A DNA stretch of 64,000 nucleotides from an uncultured Eubacteriales bacterium (GTDB lineage Bacteria > Bacillota > Clostridia > Oscillospirales > Acutalibacteraceae), in NCBI GenBank assembly GCA_934695425.1, contig CAKUVH010000003.1:75161-139160 (forward strand), in the 5' to 3' direction. Below, one piece after another: positions 19,160 through 27,859 of this stretch. Within the stretch, counting starts at the first letter, position 1. Each line of letters opens with the position of its first letter. A program made the translations under genes and the position numbers. Under the pieces are notes generated by a model. It was not told the origin of the DNA. It did not search any database and saw only the letters and a program-made list of their open reading frames with translations.

Positions 19160-20023
19160 TCAAAGACTTTTCGCTAAGTCCAATAATTTTTTAAGCCTGT
19201 GATTTATTCCGGATTTGCTTATGGGCGCTTTATATAATTTGGTCATCTCTTGAAGCGAGATGTATGGATTAGAAAGACGTATTTCTGCGGTTTCTTTTAA
19301 ATGTTCCGGCAAGCTGTTTAATCCTACTGTACTTTTAATTTTTTTAATGGCATTTATCTGAACAGTCGAAGAATTGGTTATTTTGCTTAGGTTGGCAGTT
19401 TCAAAGTTGGTTGCGCGATTAACATTATTTCTAACTTCTTTCAGCATTTTTATCTGCATTATTTCCATCGAACAATTTTTAGAATCTATATAAGTTAAAA
19501 AATCAGTAATTTTGTCACTGCTTTTTATGTACAGAACAAAATTATCTCTTCTTCTGATTATTTTTAAATCCAGATACAAAAAAGTTATACTATTTAGAAT
19601 TTTAAGTAGCAAATTACAGGAATTTTCATTGAGCACATTAAATTCAAGATGATATTCTATCTCAGGGTTGGCGACGCTCCCGCAAGCTAAAAAAGCTCCT
19701 TTTACAAAATCAGAAACAGATGCATTTTCTAAATTTTCAGAAGATGCATCTTTAAGTTTTAGACATTTTTCTAAAATTTCCGACTTGATAATTTTTAAAA
19801 TAAATTTACCGTCAACAACTTCTTCTAAAGAAAAATAATCTCTAGAATCGCCTACTGTTAACAAACATTTTAACCTTTTTAAAATTAGATCATTTTCTAC
19901 TTTTACCGCATTTTGCGACGAAATATCGGGATTTAAAAAAATATATATTCCACAAATTTCCATTAATGGATTTTTCATATTCGAATTAATAATCTCTTTT
20001 TTTACTTTATAAGAAAACGACAT
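19160..20023 (-). CDS. whiA: WhiA-type DNA-binding protein
   Basis: 287 residues: an amino LAGLIDADG-like domain (FVKGAFLACGSVANP at about 109-123) and a carboxyl helix-turn-helix with the diagnostic RATNFETANLSK and LPEHLKETAEIRL segments. WhiA affects sporulation genes in actinomycetes and division and chromosome segregation in Bacillus. AAGGAAT precedes the ATG, 12 bases after murB. The usual neighbours yvcK and rapZ are not in this stretch. Confidence 0.95.
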   Translation of the reverse strand: MSFSYKVKKEIINSNMKNPLMEICGIYIFLNPDISSQNAVKVENDLILKRLKCLLTVGDSRDYFSLEEVVDGKFILKIIKSEILEKCLKLKDASSENLENASVSDFVKGAFLACGSVANPEIEYHLEFNVLNENSCNLLLKILNSITFLYLDLKIIRRRDNFVLYIKSSDKITDFLTYIDSKNCSMEIMQIKMLKEVRNNVNRATNFETANLSKITNSSTVQINAIKKIKSTVGLNSLPEHLKETAEIRLSNPYISLQEMTKLYKAPISKSGINHRLKKLLDLAKSL

Positions 20024-20035
20024 ATTTATTATTCC

Positions 20036-20974
20036 TTATATTTCTATATTTCCCAAAGTTTTGATCTCACATTCGAGATTTATCCCGGAATTATCATAGA
20101 CCGTTTTTTTAATATGTGCTATTAATTTGGATACATCTTCTGCAGAAGCATTGCCGGTATTTACTATAAATCCCGCATGTTTTGGGCTTACCATTGCTCC
20201 TCCTACAGAATATCCTTTAAGTCCGCAGCTTTCTATGAGCGTACCTGCATAATATCCATTTCCGGGACGTTTAAAAATACTTCCTGCATTCGGTTGGCTC
20301 AAGGGTTGCTTCGATTTTCTCTTATGAATGTTTTCGTACATTTTGCTGCGTATTTCTTGGCTCGAAAGAGGATTAAGTGATAATTTTAACGAAGTTATGA
20401 TAAAAGGATTGTCAGTATAAAAACTTTTCCTGTATGAAAGCGCCAACTGATCCTTATTTAATATTTCTTCATTTCCATCAAGTGTTATATGAGTACCTTG
20501 CAATATTACTTTGGAAATATCATCACCGTAAGCACCCGCATTCATAAACAAAGCGCCCCCGCATGAACCGGGGATTCCCCAGGCAAATTCAAGTCCGGAA
20601 AGATTATTTTTCATAGCAAAAATACACGCTTTGGCGAGCGGAATCCCGGAACTGCAAAGCAAAGTAGTTTCGTTTTCAAGATTTAATATTCTTTCGCTCT
20701 TCAGCAAACTTAAAACAATTCCTCTAAATCCATCATCAGAAACCAATAAATTACTTCCGTTTCCTATCATGAAGAAAGGAATATTGGTTTCTGATATTTT
20801 TTGAAGTATTTTTTTCAAAGATTGAGTATTGTTAACATATATAAATAAATCTGCAGGACCGCCTATCCTAAACGAAGTATGATATTTCATCTCTTCGTTG
20901 ACTAATACTAAACATCCGAGGCTTTCAGCCAGATTCATTATGCTCTGATATATCATAGATATAATTTTTATCAC
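20036..20974 (-). CDS. murB: UDP-N-acetylenolpyruvoylglucosamine reductase
   Basis: A flavoenzyme that makes UDP-MurNAc in the cytosol. FAD-binding motifs HTSFRIGGPADL and GNGSNLL are present, then GIPGSCGGALFMNAGAYG. The catalytic serine motif is PNAGSIFKRP, and GYSVGGAMVSPKHAGFIVN marks the third domain. Up to 312 residues. The start is uncertain: GTG at 20974 lies almost on top of AAAGG, and the in-frame ATG at 20956 is far from it. Second gene of hprK-murB-whiA. Confidence 0.95.
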   Translation of the reverse strand: MIKIISMIYQSIMNLAESLGCLVLVNEEMKYHTSFRIGGPADLFIYVNNTQSLKKILQKISETNIPFFMIGNGSNLLVSDDGFRGIVLSLLKSERILNLENETTLLCSSGIPLAKACIFAMKNNLSGLEFAWGIPGSCGGALFMNAGAYGDDISKVILQGTHITLDGNEEILNKDQLALSYRKSFYTDNPFIITSLKLSLNPLSSQEIRSKMYENIHKRKSKQPLSQPNAGSIFKRPGNGYYAGTLIESCGLKGYSVGGAMVSPKHAGFIVNTGNASAEDVSKLIAHIKKTVYDNSGINLECEIKTLGNIEI

Positions 20975-21010
20975 GCCTTTAAATTATTTATTTGTAATTA
21001 TTATTCATCG

Positions 21011-21979
21011 TTATATATCCCATATGCACGTTTCAAGTTCTTTTTCATCCGGTCGCGGACATTCCATTCCCAAATTTATAAAAAGTTCTCTGGCGGCATT
21101 ATATCCCATTTTTCTTTGTCTGTTATTCATGGCAGCAACCTCTATTATTACTGCCAAGTTTCTTCCGGGTCTGACCGGAACATTTATAAAGGGAACTCTT
21201 ACACCCAGTATTTCAGTATATTTACACTCTGTTCCCATACGGTCATAAGATTTTTTATCGTTCCAATTTTCCATACTAACTACCATGTCTATGGTTTCGG
21301 TTAGTTTTACGGAACCTATACCAAAAATTCTACGAGCATTTATTATACCTACTCCGCGCACTTCTATAAAATGACGTATGTTTTCCGGTGCTGCACCTAC
21401 CAACGTGTTTTTGGGTATTTTTCTGATTTCAACCAAATCATCGGCTATAAGTTTATGACCACGTTTTAAGAGCTCTATGGCCGTTTCACTTTTTCCGACT
21501 CCGCTTTCTCCGATTAAAAGTATGCCTTCTCCGTGAACATTTAAAAGCCCTCCGGAACGTGTAATTCTAGGAGCCAAATGAACATTAAGAAACGGTGTAA
21601 GTTCAGCCATAACTTCTGCGGCGGTATCTTCTGAGGTTAAAATAGGAACTTTATATCTATTTGCAACCGCTATTATTTCAGGCAACGGCTTAATTCCGTA
21701 AGATATCACTAATAACGGTGGTCTACGAGATAAAATCGCTTCAACGGATTTATATACCTCATCCGATGATAATGTAGAAAGAAAATAACTTTCACTTTCA
21801 CCCATAACTATTATTCTGCGATTATCAAAATGGTCTATAGGCCCTATTAATTCAAGGCCCAATCTGTTTATATCTCTAGATGAAATTTTAACTTCCTTAG
21901 GATTAACCGGCATTAAAGCTACTTTAAAAGATAATTCCCTAATTAGATCGGTTAACTGCACATGAAATCCTGAACCCAT
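21011..21979 (-). CDS. hprK: HPr kinase/phosphorylase
   Basis: About 322 residues. It phosphorylates and dephosphorylates HPr on serine, the signal for carbon catabolite repression in Firmicutes. Walker A GESGVGKSETA, the preceding LLNVHGEG stretch, the HPrK signature EVRGVGIINARRIFG and the carboxyl VPVRPGRN and AAMNNRQRKMG motifs are all present. I start it at the ATG at 21979, with AGAGGCGG upstream; a GTG four codons earlier overlaps that site. Its presence implies regulation by sugar supply, although no PTS gene is in the window. Confidence 0.95.
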   Translation of the reverse strand: MGSGFHVQLTDLIRELSFKVALMPVNPKEVKISSRDINRLGLELIGPIDHFDNRRIIVMGESESYFLSTLSSDEVYKSVEAILSRRPPLLVISYGIKPLPEIIAVANRYKVPILTSEDTAAEVMAELTPFLNVHLAPRITRSGGLLNVHGEGILLIGESGVGKSETAIELLKRGHKLIADDLVEIRKIPKNTLVGAAPENIRHFIEVRGVGIINARRIFGIGSVKLTETIDMVVSMENWNDKKSYDRMGTECKYTEILGVRVPFINVPVRPGRNLAVIIEVAAMNNRQRKMGYNAARELFINLGMECPRPDEKELETCIWDI

Positions 21980-22304
21980 TTTTATGTACACCGCCTCTTA
22001 TTAAATTTATTCTTGTGAATATATAATTTGACACTGCGAAATAATGTATAATTTTATCGATAATTGTTGAATGATTTTATGGAGAGTATAATAACTTTAA
22101 AAATTATACGCTTAATTCGAAATTTGCTGTTGATTTTCAAATTATTATGCAATATAATTAATTACGTGATTAAAAATCACAAAACGTGGTGCCGCGTTTC
22201 AATAAATTACAATATTGCTATTGTAACATTTTTAAAAACAAATATCAAATATAAATTCCAAAAAATATTCGATATTAATTGTTCCTAAAGGAGGATGTTT
22301 ATTC
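21980..22304. other. Intergenic region between divergent hprK and the spo0A homologue
   Basis: No convincing gene. The visible elements are a small perfect inverted repeat, GTGATT-AAA-AATCAC (22166-22180), of unknown role, and a TTGACA (22028-22033) whose TATAAT follows after only 13 bases, too close for a normal promoter. No 0A box matching TGTCGAA is seen. Confidence 0.5.
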
Positions 22305-23066
22305 ATGATGAATCTGAACATATTTTCTGATATTCCGAATCATCAGAATTCTGAATTCATAAAAGTATTAATCATTGATGACGATTATGAATTGAGGAGA
22401 AATTTATGTAAATTTTTGTCAGACGGTAAAAACATACAAGTATGCGCATGCTTAGAAGGTGGTGTAGAGATTGAAAAAGAAATAGAACTATATGATCCGG
22501 ATGTGGTGGTTACTGAATTTTCTGCCCACGATAAAAGAGGTAAAAGCATTTTAGAGATTTTGAACAATATAACTACAAATAAACCCAAAGTTATCGTTCT
22601 TTCATCTTCAGAAAACGTAAGTGCTTTAGACGAATCTTTTGGATATGGAGTAAATTACTACGTTAAAAAGCCTGTGATTTTGTCTTTGCTTAAAAATGCA
22701 ATTATTTCAATGTGCTCGGACAAAGTTACTGAATATCACAAAATTGAGATGTACCATATAAAGAATTTACTCAGAAGTATGTCGGCTCCAATTCATGTAG
22801 TAGGGTTTACATATATTTGTGAAGCGCTGGAATACTTGATTGAAAACCCAAAAACTATGTTTTTGAAAGAAGTGTATCTTGTGATTTCCGATACACACGT
22901 AGTATCTGTAGAGTCTGTTGAAGTTTCAATAAGAAACGCCATCAAGAAAATGGTCAAAGATTCTCTTCCGAGTTTTGTAGAAATTTTTGGTGAAAATGTC
23001 AAATCTGTATGTAACTCGAAATTTTTATTCACTTTAAAAGAAGTATTGCTTTCGCAAAGATTTTAA
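22305..23066 (+). CDS. spo0A: Spo0A homologue with Glu in place of the phospho-acceptor Asp
   Basis: 253 residues. The receiver domain (about 18-135) keeps the acidic pair IIDDD (residues 25-27), the switch serine VLSSS and the lysine in YVKKPV. The phospho-acceptor position, Asp in PDVLVLD of B. subtilis Spo0A, is Glu71 in PDVVVTEF. The carboxyl domain (about 155-253) aligns with the Spo0A DNA-binding domain (APIHVVGFTYICEALEYL, then SVEVSIRNAIKKM), but the recognition helix has lost an Arg that Spo0A uses for DNA contact. AAAGGAGG precedes the ATG. It is either the master sporulation regulator in a diverged form or a Spo0A-like paralogue; no second copy is in the window. Confidence 0.8.
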   Translation: MMNLNIFSDIPNHQNSEFIKVLIIDDDYELRRNLCKFLSDGKNIQVCACLEGGVEIEKEIELYDPDVVVTEFSAHDKRGKSILEILNNITTNKPKVIVLSSSENVSALDESFGYGVNYYVKKPVILSLLKNAIISMCSDKVTEYHKIEMYHIKNLLRSMSAPIHVVGFTYICEALEYLIENPKTMFLKEVYLVISDTHVVSVESVEVSIRNAIKKMVKDSLPSFVEIFGENVKSVCNSKFLFTLKEVLLSQRF

Positions 23067-23088
23067 AGAAAAACGTGGCACCTATAAA

Positions 23089-23125
23089 AAGCTCTGAAAT
23101 TCTAAAATTTCAGAGCTTCTATTAT
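23089..23125. terminator. Bidirectional terminator between converging genes
   Basis: A perfect 12-base stem (23089-23100 with 23107-23118) flanked by A-rich and T-rich sequence, serving the spo0A homologue and the SpoIIQ-like gene. Confidence 0.8.
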
Positions 23126-23126
23126 T

Positions 23127-23930
23127 TTATTGATTTTCTTTATCCAATATCAGCATAGGATCTATAAATTTTTCATTTTTTGATATCATAAAATGTAGGT
23201 GAGGGCCATCAGAAATTTCGCACGGCACAGAACCTATCGCACCGATATCTTGTCCGGATTTTACTCTGCTTCCTTTTTCTACCAATATTTTATCGGAAAG
23301 TCCACAATAATACGCTGTAAATTTAGGGTCATGTTCTATTTCGATAGTGGTTCCGTAAGAGGGGTCCGAGTGAATATTTTTTACTGTTCCGCTTGTTATA
23401 GATTTTACTATATTTCCGGAATCGGATTTAAAATCAACTCCTTCGTGAGCTCTCCAATCGGATAAAGTTTTTGAGTAAACCGGCTTACCGTCACTGAACT
23501 CTTTAAGAATTATATTTTCAGTAGGGTAGACGATTTCGGGGTCTGATTTCTCTGCTGAAACTGTTTTTAGATCATCCTCTTCATCGGATTCGAAAACAGT
23601 CTTGGGTATAGGCTTTTTGATGTACGACCCGGGTTCTGATTTGCTTTCTGAATTATCAATGGGTTCTTTTCCCGGTAATTCAGAAGAAGAAATCTTAGAT
23701 GGATTTTTCGATTTTACTTTAATGTTATCCTTTGACTGAGCGCTTTCAGTAGTTTCGGCGGAGTGATTAAGATTTTTCACGCTGCTGTAAGTAGACCATC
23801 CCGCTACTGAAATTGTAGTTAAGAGAATAGCGATTGCGATGTAAAAACTTTTTCTCTTTCTGGGCTTTGATATTTTTGCGGGGAAATCCAAGTTATTATT
23901 TTCGTCGTTGTTTAAATTTGATATGTTCAT
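23127..23930 (-). CDS. SpoIIQ-like M23/LytM-domain membrane protein
   Basis: 267 residues: a short cytosolic tail, one transmembrane segment (about 30-48), a Lys/Ser/Glu-rich linker and a LytM domain (about 160-260). The zinc ligands look intact: HEGVDF (His and Asp) and HLHF. In clostridia SpoIIQ keeps active-site residues and pairs with SpoIIIAH across the engulfing membranes, so this architecture near spo0A and spoIIA suggests that role. A vegetative wall endopeptidase is the alternative. GGAGGTG precedes the ATG. Confidence 0.75.
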   Translation of the reverse strand: MNISNLNNDENNNLDFPAKISKPRKRKSFYIAIAILLTTISVAGWSTYSSVKNLNHSAETTESAQSKDNIKVKSKNPSKISSSELPGKEPIDNSESKSEPGSYIKKPIPKTVFESDEEDDLKTVSAEKSDPEIVYPTENIILKEFSDGKPVYSKTLSDWRAHEGVDFKSDSGNIVKSITSGTVKNIHSDPSYGTTIEIEHDPKFTAYYCGLSDKILVEKGSRVKSGQDIGAIGSVPCEISDGPHLHFMISKNEKFIDPMLILDKENQ

Positions 23931-24024
23931 ATACCAAACACCTCCGCTGTTATTATTGTCACTTAAAAATATTTATATTCAAAATATTTATATATTTTTG
24001 TAGTATGTAAAAATTTAAATAAAA

Positions 24025-24054
24025 GTGACAAATTACATCAAAAAATGATATAAT
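24025..24054 (+). promoter_or_regulatory. Extended -10 promoter of the HD-domain gene
   Basis: GTGACA (24025-24030), 18 bases, then TATAAT (24049-24054) preceded by TGA. The start codon is 36 bases downstream. Confidence 0.6.
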
Positions 24055-24089
24055 ATCCCTATTAAAATAATGAAATGAGGTAGAATAAA

Positions 24090-24674
24090 TTGGAACTAAA
24101 GGAAGAGTTTATTTCCATATATAATGAAAACGTACAAAGAGAGGGATCGCAGGAGCTTTTAAAATGGCTCGAGGGAACAGATTTTTTTACTGCTCCTGCC
24201 AGTACAAAGTTCCATTGCGCATGTAAAGAAGGACTTTTGAAGCATAGTATAAATGTATACAAAGTTCTTATGGAGAAACATTTTGACCCTTCAACAGATA
24301 ATATAGAAAGTGCGACTATATGTTCGCTTCTACATGATATTTGTAAATCTCATTTTTATAAGATGTCTACAAGAAACGTAAAAAATGAAGTTACAGGCAT
24401 CTGGGAGAAAGTGCCGTATTATATTGTAGAAGATGCATTTCCGTACGGTCACGGCGAAAAATCTGTCTTTCTAATAGAAAGATTTATGAAACTTAAAACC
24501 AGCGAAGCAATGGCAATAAGATGGCACATGGGAGGGTTTGATGATTCTGCCAGATCCGGTGGATTTTCTATGAGTTTGGCATTTGATAAATTCCCTCTGG
24601 CGGTTAAGTTACATATGGCGGATTTAGAAGCAACTTATCTTAGAGAAAAAGGAACTTCCAGCGTGAAAAAATAA
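24090..24674 (+). CDS. HD-domain phosphohydrolase of unknown substrate
   Basis: 194 residues starting at TTG, with GAGG nine bases upstream. The HD metal motif is seen as KHSINVY (first His), LLHDICK near residue 84 (His-Asp), GHGEKS near 118 and RWHMGG near 148, then a later Asp in LHMADLEAT. The layout resembles single-domain HD hydrolases acting on nucleotides or nucleic-acid ends. I do not recognise a named family. It lies just upstream of ackA and may be co-transcribed. Confidence 0.75.
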   Translation: MELKEEFISIYNENVQREGSQELLKWLEGTDFFTAPASTKFHCACKEGLLKHSINVYKVLMEKHFDPSTDNIESATICSLLHDICKSHFYKMSTRNVKNEVTGIWEKVPYYIVEDAFPYGHGEKSVFLIERFMKLKTSEAMAIRWHMGGFDDSARSGGFSMSLAFDKFPLAVKLHMADLEATYLREKGTSSVKK

Positions 24675-24719
24675 ACTATTTATTCTATCCATTTAATTGA
24701 ATAGGAGAGTGATGATATT

Positions 24720-25934
24720 GTGAATATCTTAGTTTTAAATTCGGGCAGTTCGTCATTAAAGTATCAATTGATAGATATGACTACAGAAAATGTTTTGGCA
24801 AAAGGAATTTGTGAAAAAATAGGTTCGGATGAAAACATTGTCAAGCAAATAAATTTTAATGGCAAAAGGTTAGAAAAAACAGTAAACGGAATAAATAATC
24901 ATGTTAAAGCTTTTGAATGGATAGAAAAAATGCTCATGAGCAAAGAATATGGTCCTATAGATAATATCGAAGAGATTGCCGCTGTGGGACATAGGGTAGT
25001 TCACGGAGGGGAATATTTTAAAGACCCTGCTTTTATAGATGATGATGTAATAAATAAAATAAGAGAGCTCATACCGCTGGCTCCGCTCCATAATGGTGCG
25101 CATTTGTCCGGAATATTAGCTTGCAGAGAAATGTTGGGGGATCATATTCCTCAAGTTGCGGTTTTTGATACATCCTTTTATTATTCTCTTCCCGAAAAAG
25201 CTTATATGTTTCCTATACCTTATGAGTATTACGAAAAATATCACTTAAGGAAGTACGGATTTCATGGGACTTCTCACAAATATGTGAGCAATAAAATGTG
25301 CGATATATTCAAAAAAGATATTAAAAATTTAAAAATAATAAGTTGCCATATGGGGAATGGTTCGTCGATTACTGCAATAGATAAAGGAAAAGCAATAGAA
25401 ACCAGCATGGGGCTTACTCCTCTGGGAGGAATAATAATGGGCACACGCTCGGGCTCCTTGGATCCATCTGTAATACTACATTTATTTGATAGAGAATCTC
25501 TTACGTCAAATGAATTAAATGAAATTTTGAATAAAAAATCTGGAATGCTGGGAATATCAGGAGTAAGCAGTGACGACAGAGAAATTTGTGAAGCAGAGGA
25601 AAAAGGGAATCATCGTGCAAAATTATCACACGAAATGATGGTCTATCAGTTAGTTCAATATATAGGCGCTTATAATGTTATTTTAAAAGGTTGCGATTGT
25701 ATAATATTCACAGGCGGAATAGGAGAAAATCAATGGATGCACAGAGAGAAAATCTGTGAGGAGCTCCGATTTATGGGCGTGGAAATTGATAAAGAAATAA
25801 ACAGGCAAACTGTCGAAGGAAAAGCTAATAAAATTTCTAAAGACAGTTCCAAAATTCAAATTTTTGTAATCCCGACCAACGAAGAATTGGCCATAGCAAG
25901 AGAAACTTTGTCATTAATAAATCATAGTATGTAA
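24720..25934 (+). CDS. ackA: Acetate kinase
   Basis: A 404-residue ASKHA-fold kinase making ATP from acetyl phosphate, the last step of acetate fermentation. NSGSSSLKYQL at the amino end, GHRVVHGGE near 97, FHGTSHKYVS near 180, CHMGNGSS near 207 and TGGIGEN near 333 match the family. It starts at GTG with AGGAGAG upstream. No phosphotransacetylase gene is next to it here. Confidence 0.97.
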   Translation: MNILVLNSGSSSLKYQLIDMTTENVLAKGICEKIGSDENIVKQINFNGKRLEKTVNGINNHVKAFEWIEKMLMSKEYGPIDNIEEIAAVGHRVVHGGEYFKDPAFIDDDVINKIRELIPLAPLHNGAHLSGILACREMLGDHIPQVAVFDTSFYYSLPEKAYMFPIPYEYYEKYHLRKYGFHGTSHKYVSNKMCDIFKKDIKNLKIISCHMGNGSSITAIDKGKAIETSMGLTPLGGIIMGTRSGSLDPSVILHLFDRESLTSNELNEILNKKSGMLGISGVSSDDREICEAEEKGNHRAKLSHEMMVYQLVQYIGAYNVILKGCDCIIFTGGIGENQWMHREKICEELRFMGVEIDKEINRQTVEGKANKISKDSSKIQIFVIPTNEELAIARETLSLINHSM

Positions 25935-25969
25935 AATAATAATGATAAGAAAATGAAAGGCTGATTTAA

Positions 25970-26938
25970 ATGAATATAAAAAAAATAGGTATTTTTACAA
26001 GCGGAGGAGACGCTCCGGGAATGAACGCAGTTACGAGAGCAGTTACAAGATATGCTATAAGCAAAGACATTAATGTGACGGGAATACGTCGTGGATACAT
26101 GGGACTTAGAACCGGTGATGCTTTTGATATGAATTTAAGAACCGTTTCGGATATCATTCATAGAGGCGGTACAATTCTTTATAGTTCACGTGACCCTAAA
26201 TTTCAAACTCCGGAAGGTTTGGAAAGCGCTGTAAAATTTTGTAAGGAATCTTCGTTGGATGCGCTGGTGGTCATAGGAGGAAACGGAACACTTGCCGGAG
26301 CAAAAACTTTGGCGGATGAGGGCATAAATTGTATTTTTATTCCTGCTACCATAGATAATGACGTTGCGTGTAGTGATTATTCAATTGGATATGATACAGC
26401 TATGAACACAGCTATGGAGATGGTCGATAAAATAAGAGATACTGCTCAATCGCATGAAAAATGCAGCGTTGTGGAAGTTATGGGAAGACATTGCGGAGAC
26501 ATAGCCATGAGAACAGGAATAGCCGTAGGCGCTACAGCTATACTCATTCCTGAAAAACCCTGGGATTTAGAAAACGATATAATAAGGAGAATAGAATATA
26601 CTCAAAAAATCGGCAAAAGACATTTTATAGTGATTGTGGCCGAAGGAACAGGAAAAGCTCAAGAAATAGCCGAACAAATAAAAGAAAAAACTAAAATAGA
26701 TGCCAGATGGACGGTACTTGGGCACGTTCAACGAGGCGGTTCGCCGACGCTTAGAGATCGAGTTATTGCAAGTAACATGGGATGTCACGCTGTAGATTTG
26801 ATTTTAAGAAATCAAAAAAACAGAACTGTTGCGCTTGCATGTAATAAAATCGTAGATTACAGTATCGATGACTCTCTGAAATTTAAAAAATTCTTTGATG
26901 AAGATTTATACGAAAATGCACTTAAAATTTCTATTTAA
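25970..26938 (+). CDS. pfkA: 6-phosphofructokinase with altered GGDG and PGTIDND motifs
   Basis: A 322-residue group A phosphofructokinase. TSGGDAPGMNA binds nucleotide, RRGYMGL and VEVMGRHCG bind substrate, and VQRGGSPT contacts the sugar phosphate. Two usual motifs differ: GGDG, whose Asp binds Mg-ATP in E. coli PfkA, is GGNG with Asn105, and PGTIDND is PATIDND with Ala126. The catalytic TIDND is kept. Gly at position 106 argues for the ATP rather than the pyrophosphate type. AAAGGCTG precedes the ATG, 35 bases after ackA. Confidence 0.9.
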   Translation: MNIKKIGIFTSGGDAPGMNAVTRAVTRYAISKDINVTGIRRGYMGLRTGDAFDMNLRTVSDIIHRGGTILYSSRDPKFQTPEGLESAVKFCKESSLDALVVIGGNGTLAGAKTLADEGINCIFIPATIDNDVACSDYSIGYDTAMNTAMEMVDKIRDTAQSHEKCSVVEVMGRHCGDIAMRTGIAVGATAILIPEKPWDLENDIIRRIEYTQKIGKRHFIVIVAEGTGKAQEIAEQIKEKTKIDARWTVLGHVQRGGSPTLRDRVIASNMGCHAVDLILRNQKNRTVALACNKIVDYSIDDSLKFKKFFDEDLYENALKISI

Positions 26939-26975
26939 TTAACAGATAAACAAAAGTGTGAAAATTAAAAATATT

Positions 26976-27005
26976 AACTATACAAAATATTAATTTTGTA
27001 TAGTT
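26976..27005. repeat. Perfect inverted repeat between pfkA and the ECF gene
   Basis: A 13-base perfect stem (26976-26988 with 26993-27005) around ATTA. It is followed on the plus strand by CGGGG rather than a T-run, so it is a weak plus-strand terminator and could be an operator for the downstream transporter gene. Confidence 0.6.
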
Positions 27006-27021
27006 CGGGGAAGGAATTTAA

Positions 27022-27567
27022 ATGAATAACCGTAAAGCTCTTAATATTACATACAACTCAGTTTTTATAGTCCTTTCAATAGTACTTGGATTTATAGGAA
27101 GAATTTCTATTTTTCCGATTTTTCCTTTCCTTCAATTAGACTTTTCTGATATACCCATTTTTTTGTCTGCCGCCGTTTCAGGAATTTCCTCCGGGGTTAC
27201 GGTTTGGTTTGTGACTTCACTGCTCAGAGCTGTTATGTATAGTTCTTCCGGATGGATTGGATTTGTTATAAGAGCTACTTCTTTAATACTAGTTATAGGA
27301 TTTGGCGTGTGTAATAAATATAAATTTAAATTAGGATACAAAATCTTATTTATTTCGATTTTAGGGTTTGTTTGTTTAGGAACCAAACTTCTTGCCAACT
27401 GGTATTTATGGATTGAATTCTTTAATTTGTCTCCGGAATTTTTAAACAGTTTGATGTTTACAATAATAATACCATACAATTTTTTTAAGATTCTTTTGAC
27501 TTCTTCAATTTCCATTTTATTGGAAAAACCCACCAAGAAGCTGATAAACACTATTGCTAATTATTAA
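27022..27567 (+). CDS. ECF transporter substrate-binding membrane subunit, RibU-like
   Basis: 181 residues with about five to six hydrophobic segments. FLQLDFSDIPIFLSA at about residues 34-48 is close to the riboflavin-subunit signature LQLDFSDIP, so the likely cargo is riboflavin. S components work with a shared EcfT and two ATPases, not encoded here. GGGGAAGGA precedes the ATG. I see no conserved FMN riboswitch in the 83-base gap upstream, so the substrate call rests on the motif. Confidence 0.75.
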   Translation: MNNRKALNITYNSVFIVLSIVLGFIGRISIFPIFPFLQLDFSDIPIFLSAAVSGISSGVTVWFVTSLLRAVMYSSSGWIGFVIRATSLILVIGFGVCNKYKFKLGYKILFISILGFVCLGTKLLANWYLWIEFFNLSPEFLNSLMFTIIIPYNFFKILLTSSISILLEKPTKKLINTIANY

Positions 27568-27578
27568 ATAAAATTTCT

Positions 27579-27607
27579 TTGACAAGCAATTGATTATCTA
27601 GTATAAT
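27579..27607 (+). promoter_or_regulatory. Consensus promoter of tRNA-Arg(CCU)
   Basis: TTGACA (27579-27584), exactly 17 bases, TATAAT (27602-27607), nine bases before the tRNA. Confidence 0.85.
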
Positions 27608-27616
27608 AATGTGGAT

Positions 27617-27693
27617 GTCTACGTAGCTCAGCTGGATAGAGCACACGCCTCCTAAGCGTGGGGTCGGAGGTTCGAATCCTCTCGTGGACGCCA
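27617..27693 (+). tRNA. tRNA-Arg (anticodon CCU)
   Basis: A cloverleaf folds with acceptor GTCTACG/CGTGGAC, D stem GCTC/GAGC, anticodon stem CACGC/GCGTG around CTCCTAA (anticodon CCT) and T arm GGAGG-TTCGAAT-CCTCT. CCA is encoded at 27691-27693. Its last 11 bases recur exactly at 28746-28756. Confidence 0.95.
27683..27693 (+). repeat. Left copy of 11-bp att-like repeat (tRNA-Arg 3' end)
   Basis: CGTGGACGCCA forms the 3' end of tRNA-Arg(CCU) and is repeated in direct orientation at 28746. Confidence 0.7.
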
Positions 27694-27701
27694 CATACAT
27701 T

Positions 27702-27740
27702 GTCGAAAGCTTTTATTTTCAATAGCTTTCGACTTTATCT
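27702..27740 (+). terminator. Hairpin downstream of tRNA-Arg(CCU)
   Basis: A 10-base perfect stem (27702-27711 with 27724-27733) followed by a T-rich tail. Confidence 0.6.
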
Positions 27741-27859
27741 ATTTTTGAAGCAACACTCTCCTACACGGCCTTGTCTTTCTTTTCGACTCATTGTGTAGAA
27801 ATTTCTATAATTCTATGATGTAATGCTCTTTAAATTAAATCTTGATTTAGGCGGTGGAA

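Noticed and set aside
22028..22051. TTGACA and TATAAT upstream of the spo0A homologue
   Set aside because: The spacing is only 13 bases, too short for a SigA promoter.
22064..22288. A 74-codon frame in the gap between hprK and the spo0A homologue
   Set aside because: No Shine-Dalgarno, unusual composition and no resemblance to known proteins; likely chance in AT-rich DNA.
26976..27005. FMN riboswitch before the RibU-like gene
   Set aside because: The region is only 83 bases and holds one simple hairpin, without the conserved multi-helix pattern.
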